A stretch of DNA of 30,299 nt, taken from positions 1 to 30,299 of the forward strand of contig CALKHV010000119.1 in assembly GCA_937988865.1 (NCBI GenBank). The letters are read 5' to 3'. The translations under genes and the position numbers were made by a program. This document shows, piece by piece, positions 1 to 6,390 of the stretch. Source of the DNA: an uncultured Propionibacteriaceae bacterium. GTDB lineage: Bacteria > Actinomycetota > Actinomycetes > Propionibacteriales > Propionibacteriaceae. The notes below the pieces were generated by a model. It ran no database searches. It was given only the letters and a program-made list of their open reading frames with translations, and was not told where the DNA came from. Each line of letters starts with the position of its first letter. Within the stretch, counting starts at the first letter, position 1.

Positions 1-75
1 GGTGGAGCTAACGGGATTCGAACCCGTGGCCTCCTCGTTGCGAACGAGGCGCGCTACCAACTGCGCCATAGCCCC
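1..75 (-). tRNA. tRNA-Ala (anticodon CGC)
   Basis: On the minus strand the molecule folds into a complete cloverleaf. The acceptor stem starts GGGGCUA and closes with UAGCUCC; the D stem is GCGC/GCGC and the T arm contains GGUUCGAAUCCC. The anticodon stem CCUCG/CGAGG holds the loop UUCGCAA, giving anticodon CGC, which reads Ala codon GCG. The body is 73 nt (75 down to 3). Positions 2-1 supply the first two bases of an encoded CCA, and the last A would lie just outside the window. Confidence 0.95.
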
Positions 76-78
76 TCA

Positions 79-152
79 CCTGCCGGGTCACCCCGACAGC
101 AGTCACTGACTGTACCAGCGCCGACGGCGTTGGTTCCACTTCACCCGGCAGG
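79..152. repeat. inverted repeat between glpR and tRNA-Ala
   Basis: A 10-bp arm CCTGCCGGGT (79-88) is matched by ACCCGGCAGG (143-152) with 54 nt between. The distal arm starts directly after the glpR stop codon and the proximal arm directly precedes the mature tRNA. It may help end glpR transcription or form a processing stem around the tRNA leader. No U-tract is present. Confidence 0.35.
109..117 (-). promoter_or_regulatory. extended -10 element for tRNA-Ala
   Basis: The minus strand reads TGGTACAGT, a TGN-TANNNT extended -10 box. It would start transcription about 25-30 nt before the tRNA. No convincing -35 hexamer is seen. Confidence 0.4.
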
Positions 153-153
153 G

Positions 154-906
154 CTACTCCCCCACCGCGCGGCGGATCCCGGCGTCCGATTCACCCTCGA
201 CCTGGGCCTCGCTGGGTGCCTCGGCCGTCACCGGCACGCTCGGACGCACGGGTTCCGGGGCGGACAGGTCGATGGTGCGCACCGTCCGGGGCACGAGGGG
301 CTTGGAGACGTACGTGGGGGCCGTGACGGGGATGGGATCCCACAGTGACCCGGTCATCGAGACGGGGGCGCTCAACTCGATCGACATCTCGTCGCTCACC
401 GGAGCGGCGACCGGGAGTTCGAAGCAGATCGTGTCGTTCTCCCACCCCGAGCGCAGGGCACGGACGCGTTCGTCGAGCGTCCGGCGCAGTGTCACGACGG
501 AGTAGCGGCAGATGCCGTGCGAGACGACCACCATGCCGAGTGTCACGAGGAACGACCACCACGGCAGTCGGGACGTGAACACCGGCACGACGGCCAGGAC
601 GACGGTCAACGTCACCAGGCTCAGCATCAGACGACGCCTCCGCATGACGGCCACCCTGTTCGCGCGACGGATCTCGCGCAACGCAGCAGACCGGGTGAAC
701 GGGGTTGTCAACTCAAGGTTGGGGTTGGGTTCGTCGGCCAGGGGGTCGGTGCCCCGGCGGATGATGGTCATCGACGACGACAGGCGATCCAGGGGTTCGA
801 CGTCGTCGACGATCTCGGGCTCACGCCTCGACGTCACGAACCACGGAATCAGGTACGCCAGCCACCCCACCGCAATGGCGCCGAAGATCAGTCCCGTCGT
901 TCCCAC
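154..906 (-). CDS. glpR: GlpR/SepX-like membrane protein, cell-division partner of Glp
   Basis: Encodes 250 residues with an N-terminal membrane segment (about 3-24), a charged cytoplasmic stretch, two close membrane segments (about 92-110 and 113-134) and a cytosolic tail rich in Pro, Val and Ser. This layout matches the actinobacterial GlpR/SepX family. In Corynebacterium GlpR is the membrane receptor of the gephyrin-like protein Glp, and in Streptomyces SepX acts in septation. It is third in the minus-strand row glp-rimJ-glpR, the order known from mycobacteria (Rv0994-Rv0996), which is the main support because primary sequence in this family is weakly conserved. The GTG at 906 is preferred because it lies 7 nt after a TACCTT -10 box, suggesting a leaderless mRNA of its own within the operon. 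A TTG at 915 is the alternative. Confidence 0.75.
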   Translation of the reverse strand: MGTTGLIFGAIAVGWLAYLIPWFVTSRREPEIVDDVEPLDRLSSSMTIIRRGTDPLADEPNPNLELTTPFTRSAALREIRRANRVAVMRRRRLMLSLVTLTVVLAVVPVFTSRLPWWSFLVTLGMVVVSHGICRYSVVTLRRTLDERVRALRSGWENDTICFELPVAAPVSDEMSIELSAPVSMTGSLWDPIPVTAPTYVSKPLVPRTVRTIDLSAPEPVRPSVPVTAEAPSEAQVEGESDAGIRRAVGE

Positions 907-913
907 ACAGGTC

Positions 914-919
914 AAGGTA
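914..919 (-). promoter_or_regulatory. -10 box TACCTT of glpR (leaderless)
   Basis: TACCTT on the minus strand ends 7 nt before the GTG start at 906, so transcription would begin at or next to the start codon. Confidence 0.45.
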
Positions 920-988
920 TGTGGCGGGCCGCAGCCTGTCTGCGACCCCGGGCGGAGTGTCGCCAGATTGACCGGAAAGTCACGTTGG

Positions 989-1681
989 TCAGGGATTGAC
1001 GCCCGGGAGCGGACGCCCGTCGAGGTAGCGCACCAGCAACCCCTCGGGCACGTCGTCGCGATGGAGGGCGAACGTCAGGTGGTCACGCCAGTCGCCCGCG
1101 ATGTGCAGGTAGGCCGGACGCATGCCCTCGGGCCGGAATCCGAGCTTCTCGACCACCCGCAGCGAATTGGTGTTCTCGGGTCGGATGTCGATCTCGATCC
1201 GGTGAAGCTCGAGGACGCCGAAACAGTAGTCACAGGCCAGGGCGACGGACACCGGGACGATTCCGCGTCCGGCATGGTCGCGATCGATCCAGTAGCCGAT
1301 CTGGGCCCAGCGGGCCGACCCGTAGGTGATGCCCGACACCGTCAGTTGGCCGATGACCGGGCTGGGTGGTGCCAGCGGACGCCACGGGCGCCCTGCGTCC
1401 CAGGTGATGGCCCACGGCAGGGTCGAACCCGCGCGGGCCTGGCGATTCAGCATCCGTACCATCTCGGCGAAGCTGCCCGGGCCGGGGTCACCCTCGGGCG
1501 GCGGGGTGGCGTCCCAGGGTGCCAACCAGCGCGCGTTGCGCGCGCGGACGCCCACCCAGCCGTCCGCGTCCCGCTGGAGGAGGCGACGCAACCCGACCGA
1601 CCCGGCCCGTAGTCGCACCGGCCACGCGGGACGATCGGGCAGCTCAACGCCGTCCGGCATCGGCCAGTCGGGGTCTGGCAT
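989..1681 (-). CDS. rimJ: GNAT-family N-acetyltransferase, RimJ-like
   Basis: A 230-residue GNAT acetyltransferase of the RimJ/RimL type, expected to transfer acetyl from acetyl-CoA to a protein N-terminus or small amine. Visible features are the substrate-side segment reading IGYWIDRDHAGRGI and, further on, the typical ELHRIEIDIRPENTNSLRVVEKLGFRPEG block with the Asn-Ser pair and the LGF(R)xEG end. The acetyl-CoA loop is the DHAGRGI segment (consensus Q/R-x-x-G-x-G/A, seen here in reduced form). The start ATG at 1681 shares one base with the glp stop codon (TGATG), so translation is probably coupled. An in-frame ATG seven codons upstream lies inside glp and is less likely. The order glp-rimJ-glpR is conserved in actinobacteria. 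The true substrate is unknown, and a role in modifying a divisome protein is only inference. Confidence 0.85.
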   Translation of the reverse strand: MPDPDWPMPDGVELPDRPAWPVRLRAGSVGLRRLLQRDADGWVGVRARNARWLAPWDATPPPEGDPGPGSFAEMVRMLNRQARAGSTLPWAITWDAGRPWRPLAPPSPVIGQLTVSGITYGSARWAQIGYWIDRDHAGRGIVPVSVALACDYCFGVLELHRIEIDIRPENTNSLRVVEKLGFRPEGMRPAYLHIAGDWRDHLTFALHRDDVPEGLLVRYLDGRPLPGVNP

Positions 1682-3000
1682 CAGTCCTGGTCCAGCAACC
1701 ACACCATGACGGGCTCGCCGGCATTGACCAGGTCGACCTCTTCACCGATCAGGGCGAGGGCGTTCGCCTTGGTCAACTGGCTGATCTGGTGAGAACCATG
1801 GCCGTTGACCAGCTCGACCATCCTGCGTCCACCGGCATCGCGGACGATCACGCGGGCGAACTCCAGGCGTCCGAGGGTGCCGCGAATCGTCGAGGACGCG
1901 AAGCAGCGGATCGCCTGGGGGGTCACCGGGGAGGCACCCATGAGTTTGCGGATGATCGGACGTCCGAAGGCCTCGAACGAGATGTAGGCACTCAGCGGAT
2001 TGCCCGGGAGCATCAACAGTGGGACGTCGTCCTCGCCGATGAGGGCGAATCCGTTTCGGCGTCCGGGGTGCATGGCCACGTCGGCGACGTCGACCCGTCC
2101 CAGTTCGGCGACCACGGCGGGCAGGACGTCAGACGGGCCACCGCCGATGCCGCCCGTGGTGATCACCAGGTCAGCGCGGATGAGCTGGTCGGCGATGGCC
2201 TCGCGGATCTCGGCGGGATCGTCGGGAATGCCGCTCACGCGCCACACCTGGGCGCCCTCGGCCTTGGCTGCGGCGGCGATCATCCACGAGTTGGCGTCGT
2301 GCACCGGTCCGGGGACGTTCGCCTCGCGTCCGGCCTCGATGAGTTCCGAACCGATCGACATCACGACGATTCGTGGTCGGGGACGCACGAGCACCTTGTC
2401 CATGCCCGCCGCCGCGAGCAGGCCGATGGAGCGGGCGTCGAGTCGCTGTCCCGATTGGGCCAGGAGGTCACCTTCGGCCACCTCGCCGGCCATCGGACGC
2501 ACGTACTCGCCCGCCTCCACCGGTTCGTGGACGCGAAGTTCAGGGTCGGGTCCGCCGGCGAACTCGGCGGGAAGCACGGCGTCCGCCCCGCGAGGCACGG
2601 GCGCTCCCGCGGCGACGCGGACGGCCTGCCCCGTCGAGACCTCTGACATCGGAGTGTCCCCGATGCCCAGGTGGCCGGTGACGACGATCGTCCGGGGAGA
2701 CTCGGGGGACGCACCGGCGACGTCCTCGGCGCGGACCGCGAACCCGTCGAGTCGCGCCGTGTCGAAGCGGGGAAGTGCATCGTGGGCGTGGATGTCCTCG
2801 CAGAGGGCCAGGTCCCAGGCGTCCAGGAGCTGCATGCCGAAGGGCGGCAGGGGCTCCACCAGGCTCAACACGTAGTCACGATGGTCGAGCATCGTCCGCA
2901 AGCCCTCGGGGGTGTTCCGTGGAGGTGCGGGGAGTGAGTGGTCCTGCACGGGTTCGGCCACATCGGGCTCGATCGTCTTCCTGCGTCCAAACAGCGCCAT
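1681..3000 (-). CDS. glp: Glp, MoeA/gephyrin-like protein (divisome component)
   Basis: A 439-residue MoeA-family protein. Family motifs in order: RLDGFAV (83-89), the TG...AAGAPVPRGADAV segment (about 123-142), SIGSELIEAG (215-224), DANSW (235-239), TTGGIGGG (281-288), HPGRRNGFA (311-319) and LPGNPLSA (331-338). MoeA enzymes insert molybdate into adenylated molybdopterin. In Corynebacterium the paralogue next to rimJ and glpR is Glp, which binds the FtsZ tail and GlpR. Two normally conserved places are changed: the GG-V-S-x-G loop has lost its Ser, and PGKP reads PGRR, although the nearby Asp (291) remains. No other molybdopterin gene is nearby. I therefore favour Glp over a housekeeping MoeA. 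The ATG at 3000 follows TATCGT by 6 nt and leads into MALFGRRK; longer in-frame extensions would run through the divergent gene and are rejected. Confidence 0.85.
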   Translation of the reverse strand: MALFGRRKTIEPDVAEPVQDHSLPAPPRNTPEGLRTMLDHRDYVLSLVEPLPPFGMQLLDAWDLALCEDIHAHDALPRFDTARLDGFAVRAEDVAGASPESPRTIVVTGHLGIGDTPMSEVSTGQAVRVAAGAPVPRGADAVLPAEFAGGPDPELRVHEPVEAGEYVRPMAGEVAEGDLLAQSGQRLDARSIGLLAAAGMDKVLVRPRPRIVVMSIGSELIEAGREANVPGPVHDANSWMIAAAAKAEGAQVWRVSGIPDDPAEIREAIADQLIRADLVITTGGIGGGPSDVLPAVVAELGRVDVADVAMHPGRRNGFALIGEDDVPLLMLPGNPLSAYISFEAFGRPIIRKLMGASPVTPQAIRCFASSTIRGTLGRLEFARVIVRDAGGRRMVELVNGHGSHQISQLTKANALALIGEEVDLVNAGEPVMVWLLDQD

Positions 3001-3017
3001 GGCTTTACGATAGGCGA
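3001..3017. promoter_or_regulatory. 17-bp bidirectional leaderless promoter with overlapping -10 boxes
   Basis: The whole gap between two divergent start codons is 17 bp. TACGAT (3006-3011, plus) sits 6 nt before the ATG at 3018. TATCGT (3012-3007, minus) sits 6 nt before the ATG at 3000. The two hexamers share five base pairs, so polymerase can probably bind in only one direction at a time. Any -35 contacts must lie inside the opposite coding region. Confidence 0.6.
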
Positions 3018-3644
3018 ATGCCCCAGCCCGCCCGGGACCGCCACCCGTCCGACCCCCACGGGCTCGCGATCGAGAAGGCCGACGTCCGCAAGCGTGGGCT
3101 GGCAAGGCGCGCCTCCCTCTCCCGGGACGAGCGCGATGCCCAGGACCTGGCCATCCTCGAGATCGCCCAGCGGGAGCTGGCAGCGGGCCCGCACACTGTG
3201 GCGTGCTACCTCTCCCGGACGCCCGAGCCCGACACCCTGAGGCTGGTCGACTGGCTGCGTGCGCAGGGTCGGAGGGTCCTCGTGCCGGTGTTGGGGCCGC
3301 TCCCGGACGGTCGTCCGCGTCGCGTCCCCGACTGGGCCTGGTACTCCGGACGCACGCATCCCGGCCTGTGGGGCATTCCCGACCCGGACGGCCCGGCCCT
3401 GGGCCGGGACGCGCTGGCGGACGTCGACCTCGTGATCTGTTCGGCAATGGGAGTGGCCAGGGACGGCCATCGACTGGGGGTCGGTGGGGCCTGGTTCGAC
3501 AGGGCCTTGCCGGCCAGACGTCCGGGGACGCCGGTCTGGGCAGTCGTGCGCTCGGGAGAACTCGTCGAATCCCTGCCGTGGGGCGCGGGTGACGAGTGCG
3601 TGGACGCCGCCCTCACCCCCGAGGGCCTGATCGCCCTCGGTTGA
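3018..3644 (+). CDS. 5-formyltetrahydrofolate cyclo-ligase
   Basis: A 208-residue member of the 5-FTHF cyclo-ligase (methenyl-THF synthetase) family, which uses ATP to convert 5-formyl-THF to 5,10-methenyl-THF and so recovers stored folate. The N-terminus shows the family helix with K-x-x-VRKRGLARRASLSRDERD. The C-terminal signature DLVICSAMGVARDGHRLG-VGGAWFD (about residues 136-160) matches the usual DLV..PG.AFD..G.RLG.GGGYYDR, with WFD in place of YYD. It is slightly longer than the usual 180-200 residues because of an N-terminal extension of about 17. The ATG at 3018 is supported by the -10 box 6 nt upstream. It is transcribed away from glp. In mycobacteria the same gene (Rv0992c) also lies beside this locus, there with galU in between. 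Confidence 0.85.
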   Translation: MPQPARDRHPSDPHGLAIEKADVRKRGLARRASLSRDERDAQDLAILEIAQRELAAGPHTVACYLSRTPEPDTLRLVDWLRAQGRRVLVPVLGPLPDGRPRRVPDWAWYSGRTHPGLWGIPDPDGPALGRDALADVDLVICSAMGVARDGHRLGVGGAWFDRALPARRPGTPVWAVVRSGELVESLPWGAGDECVDAALTPEGLIALG

Positions 3645-3649
3645 GTCGG

Positions 3650-3675
3650 GGAACACAGAGCGGATTTCGGACGTT
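3650..3675 (+). promoter_or_regulatory. SigR/SigH-type promoter GGAAC-N18-GTT upstream of the FmdB/Ruc gene
   Basis: GGAAC at 3650-3654 is followed after exactly 18 nt by GTT at 3673-3675. This matches the -35/-10 layout of actinobacterial SigR/SigH thiol-stress promoters. The start codon lies 66 nt further on, leaving a leader of about 55-60 nt. A TAGGAT box at 3690-3695 could be an additional housekeeping -10. Confidence 0.5.
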
Positions 3676-3741
3676 CCACCCATGGCCGGTAGGATCAGCC
3701 CGATCCACGAGAGCCCCGGTTGTCACCGGGAAGGAGCGCCA

Positions 3742-4047
3742 GTGCCCACGTACCAGTACCGCTGCAGCGAGTGCGGCAATGAGCTCGAGGTCGTCCAGAA
3801 GTTCACCGATGACCCGCTGAGCGTCTGTGACGTGTGCCAGGGTCAGCTCCGCAAGGTGTACAGCGCGGTCGGCATCGTCTTCAAGGGTTCGGGCTTCTAC
3901 GCCACGGACAATCGCACGAAGGGCAAGTCGCAAGCCGCCAAGCCCGCTGCAGCGACGTCGGGCGAGTCGTCCGGGAATTCAACCGCGACGTCTGCTCCGT
4001 CGTCCAGCTCCTCGGCGTCATCCACAGCCCCGGCTGCCGCGAACTGA
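3742..4047 (+). CDS. FmdB-type zinc-ribbon protein, Ruc-like
   Basis: A 101-residue protein with an N-terminal FmdB zinc ribbon: CSEC at 8-11 and CDVC at 29-32, followed by the family stretch GIVFKGSGFYATD. The remaining 45 residues are a low-complexity Ser/Ala/Thr/Pro tail, probably disordered. The M. tuberculosis homologue Rv0991c (Ruc) is described as a redox-regulated chaperone whose cysteines release zinc on oxidation. Same-family position beside the cyclo-ligase and an SAF-domain gene supports orthology. The GTG start at 3742 is chosen because a strong Shine-Dalgarno AAGGAG ends 5 nt before it and because the domain begins immediately. A SigR/SigH-type promoter lies upstream, consistent with a thiol-stress role, which is inferred here. 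Confidence 0.8.
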   Translation: MPTYQYRCSECGNELEVVQKFTDDPLSVCDVCQGQLRKVYSAVGIVFKGSGFYATDNRTKGKSQAAKPAAATSGESSGNSTATSAPSSSSSASSTAPAAAN

Positions 4048-4095
4048 CCTGTGGACAACTGACACGATCGATCCTCACGCCACCACAACAGGGAC

Positions 4096-4722
4096 GTGAG
4101 GATCAACTCGTTCTGGCCCGGCCTGCGCCGCGCCGCCCGCTGGCACCGCCGCGAACTCGCCGCCTGCGCGGCGGCCATCTGCGTCCTGGCGACCATCAGT
4201 GCACTGTCTCCCCCGCCCGCGCCGACTCAACAGGTGCTGGTCGCCTCGACGACGCTCACGGCCGGGGCCACCCTCGGGACGCAGGCGGTGGAACTGGCCG
4301 AGGTCCCGGTCGATCTCGTGCCCGAGGGGGCGCTCGAATCCCTGGACGCCGTCAGCGGCAAGGTGCTCGCCGGCGCGGTGAGCCGCGGGAGCATCGTCAC
4401 CCGTGCCGACCTGCTCAGCTCTGACACGAGCCCGGGTGAGGGCGAGTTGCTGGTCCCCTTCCGACTGGCGGACGCAGGGCTCGCCACCCTGGTCCAGTCC
4501 GGCGACCGGGTGACGGTCGTGACGGCCGGAGCCGACGGCGCCGTGGTGGTGCTGGCAAGGCGGGCGCGGATCGTGACGGTCCGATCAGCGGCGGCGTCCA
4601 GCGGGCTGGGTGTGACCTCGGGCGACGACGGCGTGCTCGTCGTCGTGAGCGTCGACGAGACGACGGCGGGAAAGCTCGCCACCTGGGCCGCGCGAAGCGA
4701 GTTGGGCATTGCCCTGGGGTGA
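4096..4722 (+). CDS. SAF-domain membrane-anchored protein
   Basis: A 208-residue protein with a basic N-terminus, one membrane segment or signal anchor (about 21-38, AACAAAICVLATISALS) and an extracytoplasmic SAF/CpaB-like domain beginning VLVASTTLTAGATLG. This domain type occurs in pilus assembly protein CpaB/RcpC and in antifreeze-like proteins. No pilus genes are nearby. A homologue sits at the same place in mycobacteria (Rv0990c), and its function is unknown. The start is a GTG at 4096 preceded by a weak AGGG. It lies 48 nt behind the FmdB gene and is probably cotranscribed. Just after its stop there is a 12-bp palindrome CGGCAATTGCCG (4725-4736) without a U-tract, so it is a doubtful terminator. 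Confidence 0.7.
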   Translation: MRINSFWPGLRRAARWHRRELAACAAAICVLATISALSPPPAPTQQVLVASTTLTAGATLGTQAVELAEVPVDLVPEGALESLDAVSGKVLAGAVSRGSIVTRADLLSSDTSPGEGELLVPFRLADAGLATLVQSGDRVTVVTAGADGAVVVLARRARIVTVRSAAASSGLGVTSGDDGVLVVVSVDETTAGKLATWAARSELGIALG

Positions 4723-4809
4723 TCCGGCAATTGCCGCACATCATTCTGCTGCCGGTGGCTGCCACGGAACAACTATCCTGTCAAATTCGCGAACAATCCA
4801 CACGCCTCA

Positions 4810-4815
4810 TATAAT
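4810..4815 (+). promoter_or_regulatory. consensus -10 box TATAAT upstream of mscL
   Basis: A perfect TATAAT lies in a locally AT-rich 152-bp gap, about 60 nt before the mscL start. No good -35 hexamer is seen at 16-18 nt. TATCCT at 4774-4779 is a weaker second candidate. Confidence 0.5.
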
Positions 4816-4874
4816 TCTCGGTTGAACGATCAATCGACCTCCATTGGGGTCGCCATTCATCCGAAAGGACCCAC

Positions 4875-5234
4875 ATGTCCGGCTTCAAGGACTTCATCCT
4901 GCGCGGCAATCTCATTGAGCTCGCAGTCGCCTTCATCATGGGCGCCGGCTTCGCCGCCGTCGTCACCTCGTTCACCCAGGTCATCATGGACATCCTGGGC
5001 AAGTTCGGTGGCCAGCCCGACTTCAGCGCCGTCACCGTGGGCGGTGTCAACGTCGGCAAGTTCCTGACCGCCCTGGTCTCGTTCGTCATCTTGTCGGCGG
5101 TCGTCTACTTCGGCATCGTCAAGCCCTACGAGGCCGCCAAGGCCCGTTTGGTCAAGACGCCGGACGCAGCCGAGCCCATCGAGACGCAGGAATCGTTGCT
5201 CACCGACATCCGCGACCTGCTGAAGACCCGCTGA
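4875..5234 (+). CDS. mscL: large-conductance mechanosensitive channel MscL
   Basis: A 119-residue MscL. It opens a wide pore when membrane tension rises, releasing solutes during hypo-osmotic shock. The N-terminal amphipathic helix SGFKDFILRGN leads into TM1 with the pore-lining stretch LIELAVAFIMGAGFAAVVTSF. A short periplasmic loop follows, then TM2 (about 62-84), the conserved YFGIVKPYEAAKA exit and a C-terminal bundle helix ending ETQESLLTDIRDLLK. It is shorter than the 136-residue E. coli protein, mainly in the loop. The ATG is preceded by GAAAGGA as ribosome-binding site. In mycobacteria mscL also lies in this neighbourhood (Rv0985c). Confidence 0.95.
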   Translation: MSGFKDFILRGNLIELAVAFIMGAGFAAVVTSFTQVIMDILGKFGGQPDFSAVTVGGVNVGKFLTALVSFVILSAVVYFGIVKPYEAAKARLVKTPDAAEPIETQESLLTDIRDLLKTR

Positions 5235-5241
5235 TCTGACG

Positions 5242-5598
5242 TCAGTCGACGGTCCCGTGGTGGGGTGGCCGGTCGAGCAGCAGTCGCTGCTCGGCCGGCC
5301 CCAGCACGGGTGGCCCGACACGACGCGAGGCAACAAGACCGTCGACGCCCAAGTCGGCCCGGGCCTGCGCCAGCAGGGCATGGAATTGGGCCGCCCCCAC
5401 CCCCGCGCGCGTTGCCGGTTCGACAGGGAAGGGCCAGGGCAACTCGTCAGCCTGACGCTGCCGCCTCAATTCCTGCACGGCGGGAGCGTCCCACCCCAGG
5501 GACGCCAGCCACGTGACGAAACCAGCCCCGGCCACCGGGGCATCGAATTCCTGCCCCACCAACGCGAGCGCGAGGGGGACGAAAGCGTCCTCACGCAT
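5242..5598 (-). CDS. hypothetical protein, coupled to a small upstream ORF
   Basis: A frame of 118 residues that I do not recognise. It starts MREDAFVPLALALVGQEFDAP, is rich in Ala, Leu and Pro, and has no signal peptide or clear membrane segment. Codon use is that of the host. The ATG at 5598 overlaps the end of the 32-codon ORF upstream by 8 nt, an arrangement typical of coupled genes, with GGGGAC just upstream as a possible ribosome-binding site. The frame extends further upstream, but that part overlaps the small ORF entirely. It converges on mscL with 7 bp between stop codons, where a CTGACGTCAG palindrome (5236-5245) lies. A real gene is likely; the function is unknown. Confidence 0.55.
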   Translation of the reverse strand: MREDAFVPLALALVGQEFDAPVAGAGFVTWLASLGWDAPAVQELRRQRQADELPWPFPVEPATRAGVGAAQFHALLAQARADLGVDGLVASRRVGPPVLGPAEQRLLLDRPPHHGTVD

Positions 5599-5689
5599 CC
5601 GCGTCCCCGATGATCGTGCCGTCGACAACGTCGATCGTGACGGATGCCGCCACGTTGCCGCCCCGGGCGAGGCCCGCACCACTGCACAT
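5591..5689 (-). CDS. small ORF (32 residues), leaderless
   Basis: A short frame from ATG at 5689 to TGA at 5591, encoding 32 residues that begin MCSGAGLARGG and end TIDVVDGTIIGDADA. It would usually be missed on length. Two things support it: a TAGGAT -10 box ends exactly 7 nt before the ATG, the same spacing as at larger genes in this window, and its stop overlaps the start of the next gene by 8 nt. It has no membrane segment. It could be a real small protein or a leader peptide that sets translation of the 118-residue gene. Confidence 0.4.
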   Translation of the reverse strand: MCSGAGLARGGNVAASVTIDVVDGTIIGDADA

Positions 5690-5696
5690 GCAGATG

Positions 5697-5702
5697 ATCC
5701 TA
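5697..5702 (-). promoter_or_regulatory. -10 box TAGGAT of the small hypothetical operon
   Basis: TAGGAT on the minus strand is separated by 7 nt from the ATG at 5689, indicating a leaderless transcript for the two coupled small genes. Confidence 0.4.
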
Positions 5703-5731
5703 CTGACGCGCATCGGCCGGCCTGCGCCGAG

Positions 5732-5761
5732 TTGGGACGCGGGCCGGGGCCGCACTACGCT
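5732..5761 (+). promoter_or_regulatory. promoter of tRNA-Arg
   Basis: TTGGGA (5732-5737) and TACGCT (5756-5761) are separated by 18 nt, a good match to a housekeeping sigma promoter. Transcription would begin about 9 nt before the tRNA. Confidence 0.5.
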
Positions 5762-5776
5762 TGCTTGAGTTCACAT

Positions 5777-5852
5777 GGCCCCATAGCTCAGGGGATAGAG
5801 CAGAGGTTTCCTAAACCTTGTGTCGCAAGTTCGAATCTTGCTGGGGTCGCCA
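5777..5852 (+). tRNA. tRNA-Arg (anticodon CCU)
   Basis: A complete cloverleaf with an encoded CCA (5850-5852). The acceptor stem is GGCCCCA/UGGGGUC and the D stem GCUC/GAGC. The anticodon stem GAGGU/ACCUU holds loop UUCCUAA, giving anticodon CCU for Arg codon AGG. The T arm is GCAAG-UUCGAAU-CUUGC. The flanking sequence downstream is a degraded foreign gene, so this tRNA may have served as an integration site, although no second copy of its 3' end is seen here. Confidence 0.95.
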
Positions 5853-5916
5853 TCCACGCTGAGCGTGAACTGCGCGTCTGACAAGCACGAATGCCGAACC
5901 TCCGGGCGCTCTCCAG

Positions 5917-6195
5917 TGATACCACTCGGTGATCGCGTCGACACCTCGCGATGCCGAGGGACATGCGGTCGGGGCCATCATCACCTTTCCGGGACGCAAG
6001 TGGGCCGCCATCGAGGTCAGGGATGAGCCAGTCTGACGTCGACACCGCAGCGGCCAACCTGCTGGGGTTCACCGAGCGCATCGACAGACAAGCCCAAGGG
6101 AGCCACCAGCCCTCATGGTGATCACCGCGACCGGGGCCGCCGGACAACGCAGCGACGGGTTACACGGTGCGCTGATCACCGCGCTGGCACCTTGA
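5917..6195 (+). pseudogene. degraded C-terminus of a DUF4143-type ATP-binding protein
   Basis: Three reading frames in succession give pieces of one protein end. At about 5950-6028 it reads DAEGHAVGAIITF-x-GRKWAAIEV. At about 6030-6090 it reads ANLLGFTERIDRQ. At about 6112-6195 it reads ALMVITATG, then ITALAP and a stop. In the family of AAA ATPases with a C-terminal DUF4143 nuclease-like domain, the last 90 residues run in the same order: a DAIVE..DGRWAAIEVK strand, a helix with NLL.L..R.D, then P.FL.V.T.TG and a final P...LGP. At least two frameshifts and internal stops separate the pieces, and no N-terminal ATPase part is present. This is a decayed remnant that arrived next to tRNA-Arg. 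Confidence 0.65.
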
Positions 6196-6390
6196 GTCAA
6201 CAGTCTCGTTGACCGCTCGCAGGGGTGCTCGACTTTTCGATGTTCGCTGTGCTCGGTTGTTGCACGTCAGGAATTGACCAACTTCCATGGTGCGCAACGC
6301 GAGACACTATTTCCATCACCAAGCCCACAATCTGCGGCCCCGGCGACCAGTCCATGCCCTCGGGTTCCGGTGATTCACGGTTCGGGTGAT
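6196..6390. other. non-coding remnant region with a short direct repeat
   Basis: I see no convincing gene in this stretch. It is visibly richer in A and T than its surroundings, which suggests foreign origin like the adjacent pseudogene. At its right end GGTGATTCAC occurs twice (6369-6378 and 6385-6394), 16 nt apart. Each copy contains the hyphenated palindrome GTGA-T-TCAC, and the second overlaps the thioredoxin stop codon. Confidence 0.4.

Noticed and set aside
512..1612. Long plus-strand frame opposite glpR and rimJ
   Set aside because: Arg/Gly/Thr-rich antisense product with no domain; the minus-strand genes have recognisable families.
1519..2646. Long plus-strand frame opposite glp
   Set aside because: Antisense shadow of a conserved MoeA-family gene.
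3001..3447. Upstream extension of glp to give a 588-residue protein
   Set aside because: The extra part runs opposite the cyclo-ligase gene and is Arg/Pro/Gly-rich; the -10 box and family length support the start at 3000.
4774..4875. Riboswitch in the mscL leader
   Set aside because: I could not find paired elements matching the ydaO or other known riboswitch classes; only a promoter is supported.
5788..6147. Minus-strand frame ending in a QDSNLRH-like sequence
   Set aside because: This is the well-known false protein produced by translating a tRNA gene backwards; it overlaps tRNA-Arg and the pseudogene.
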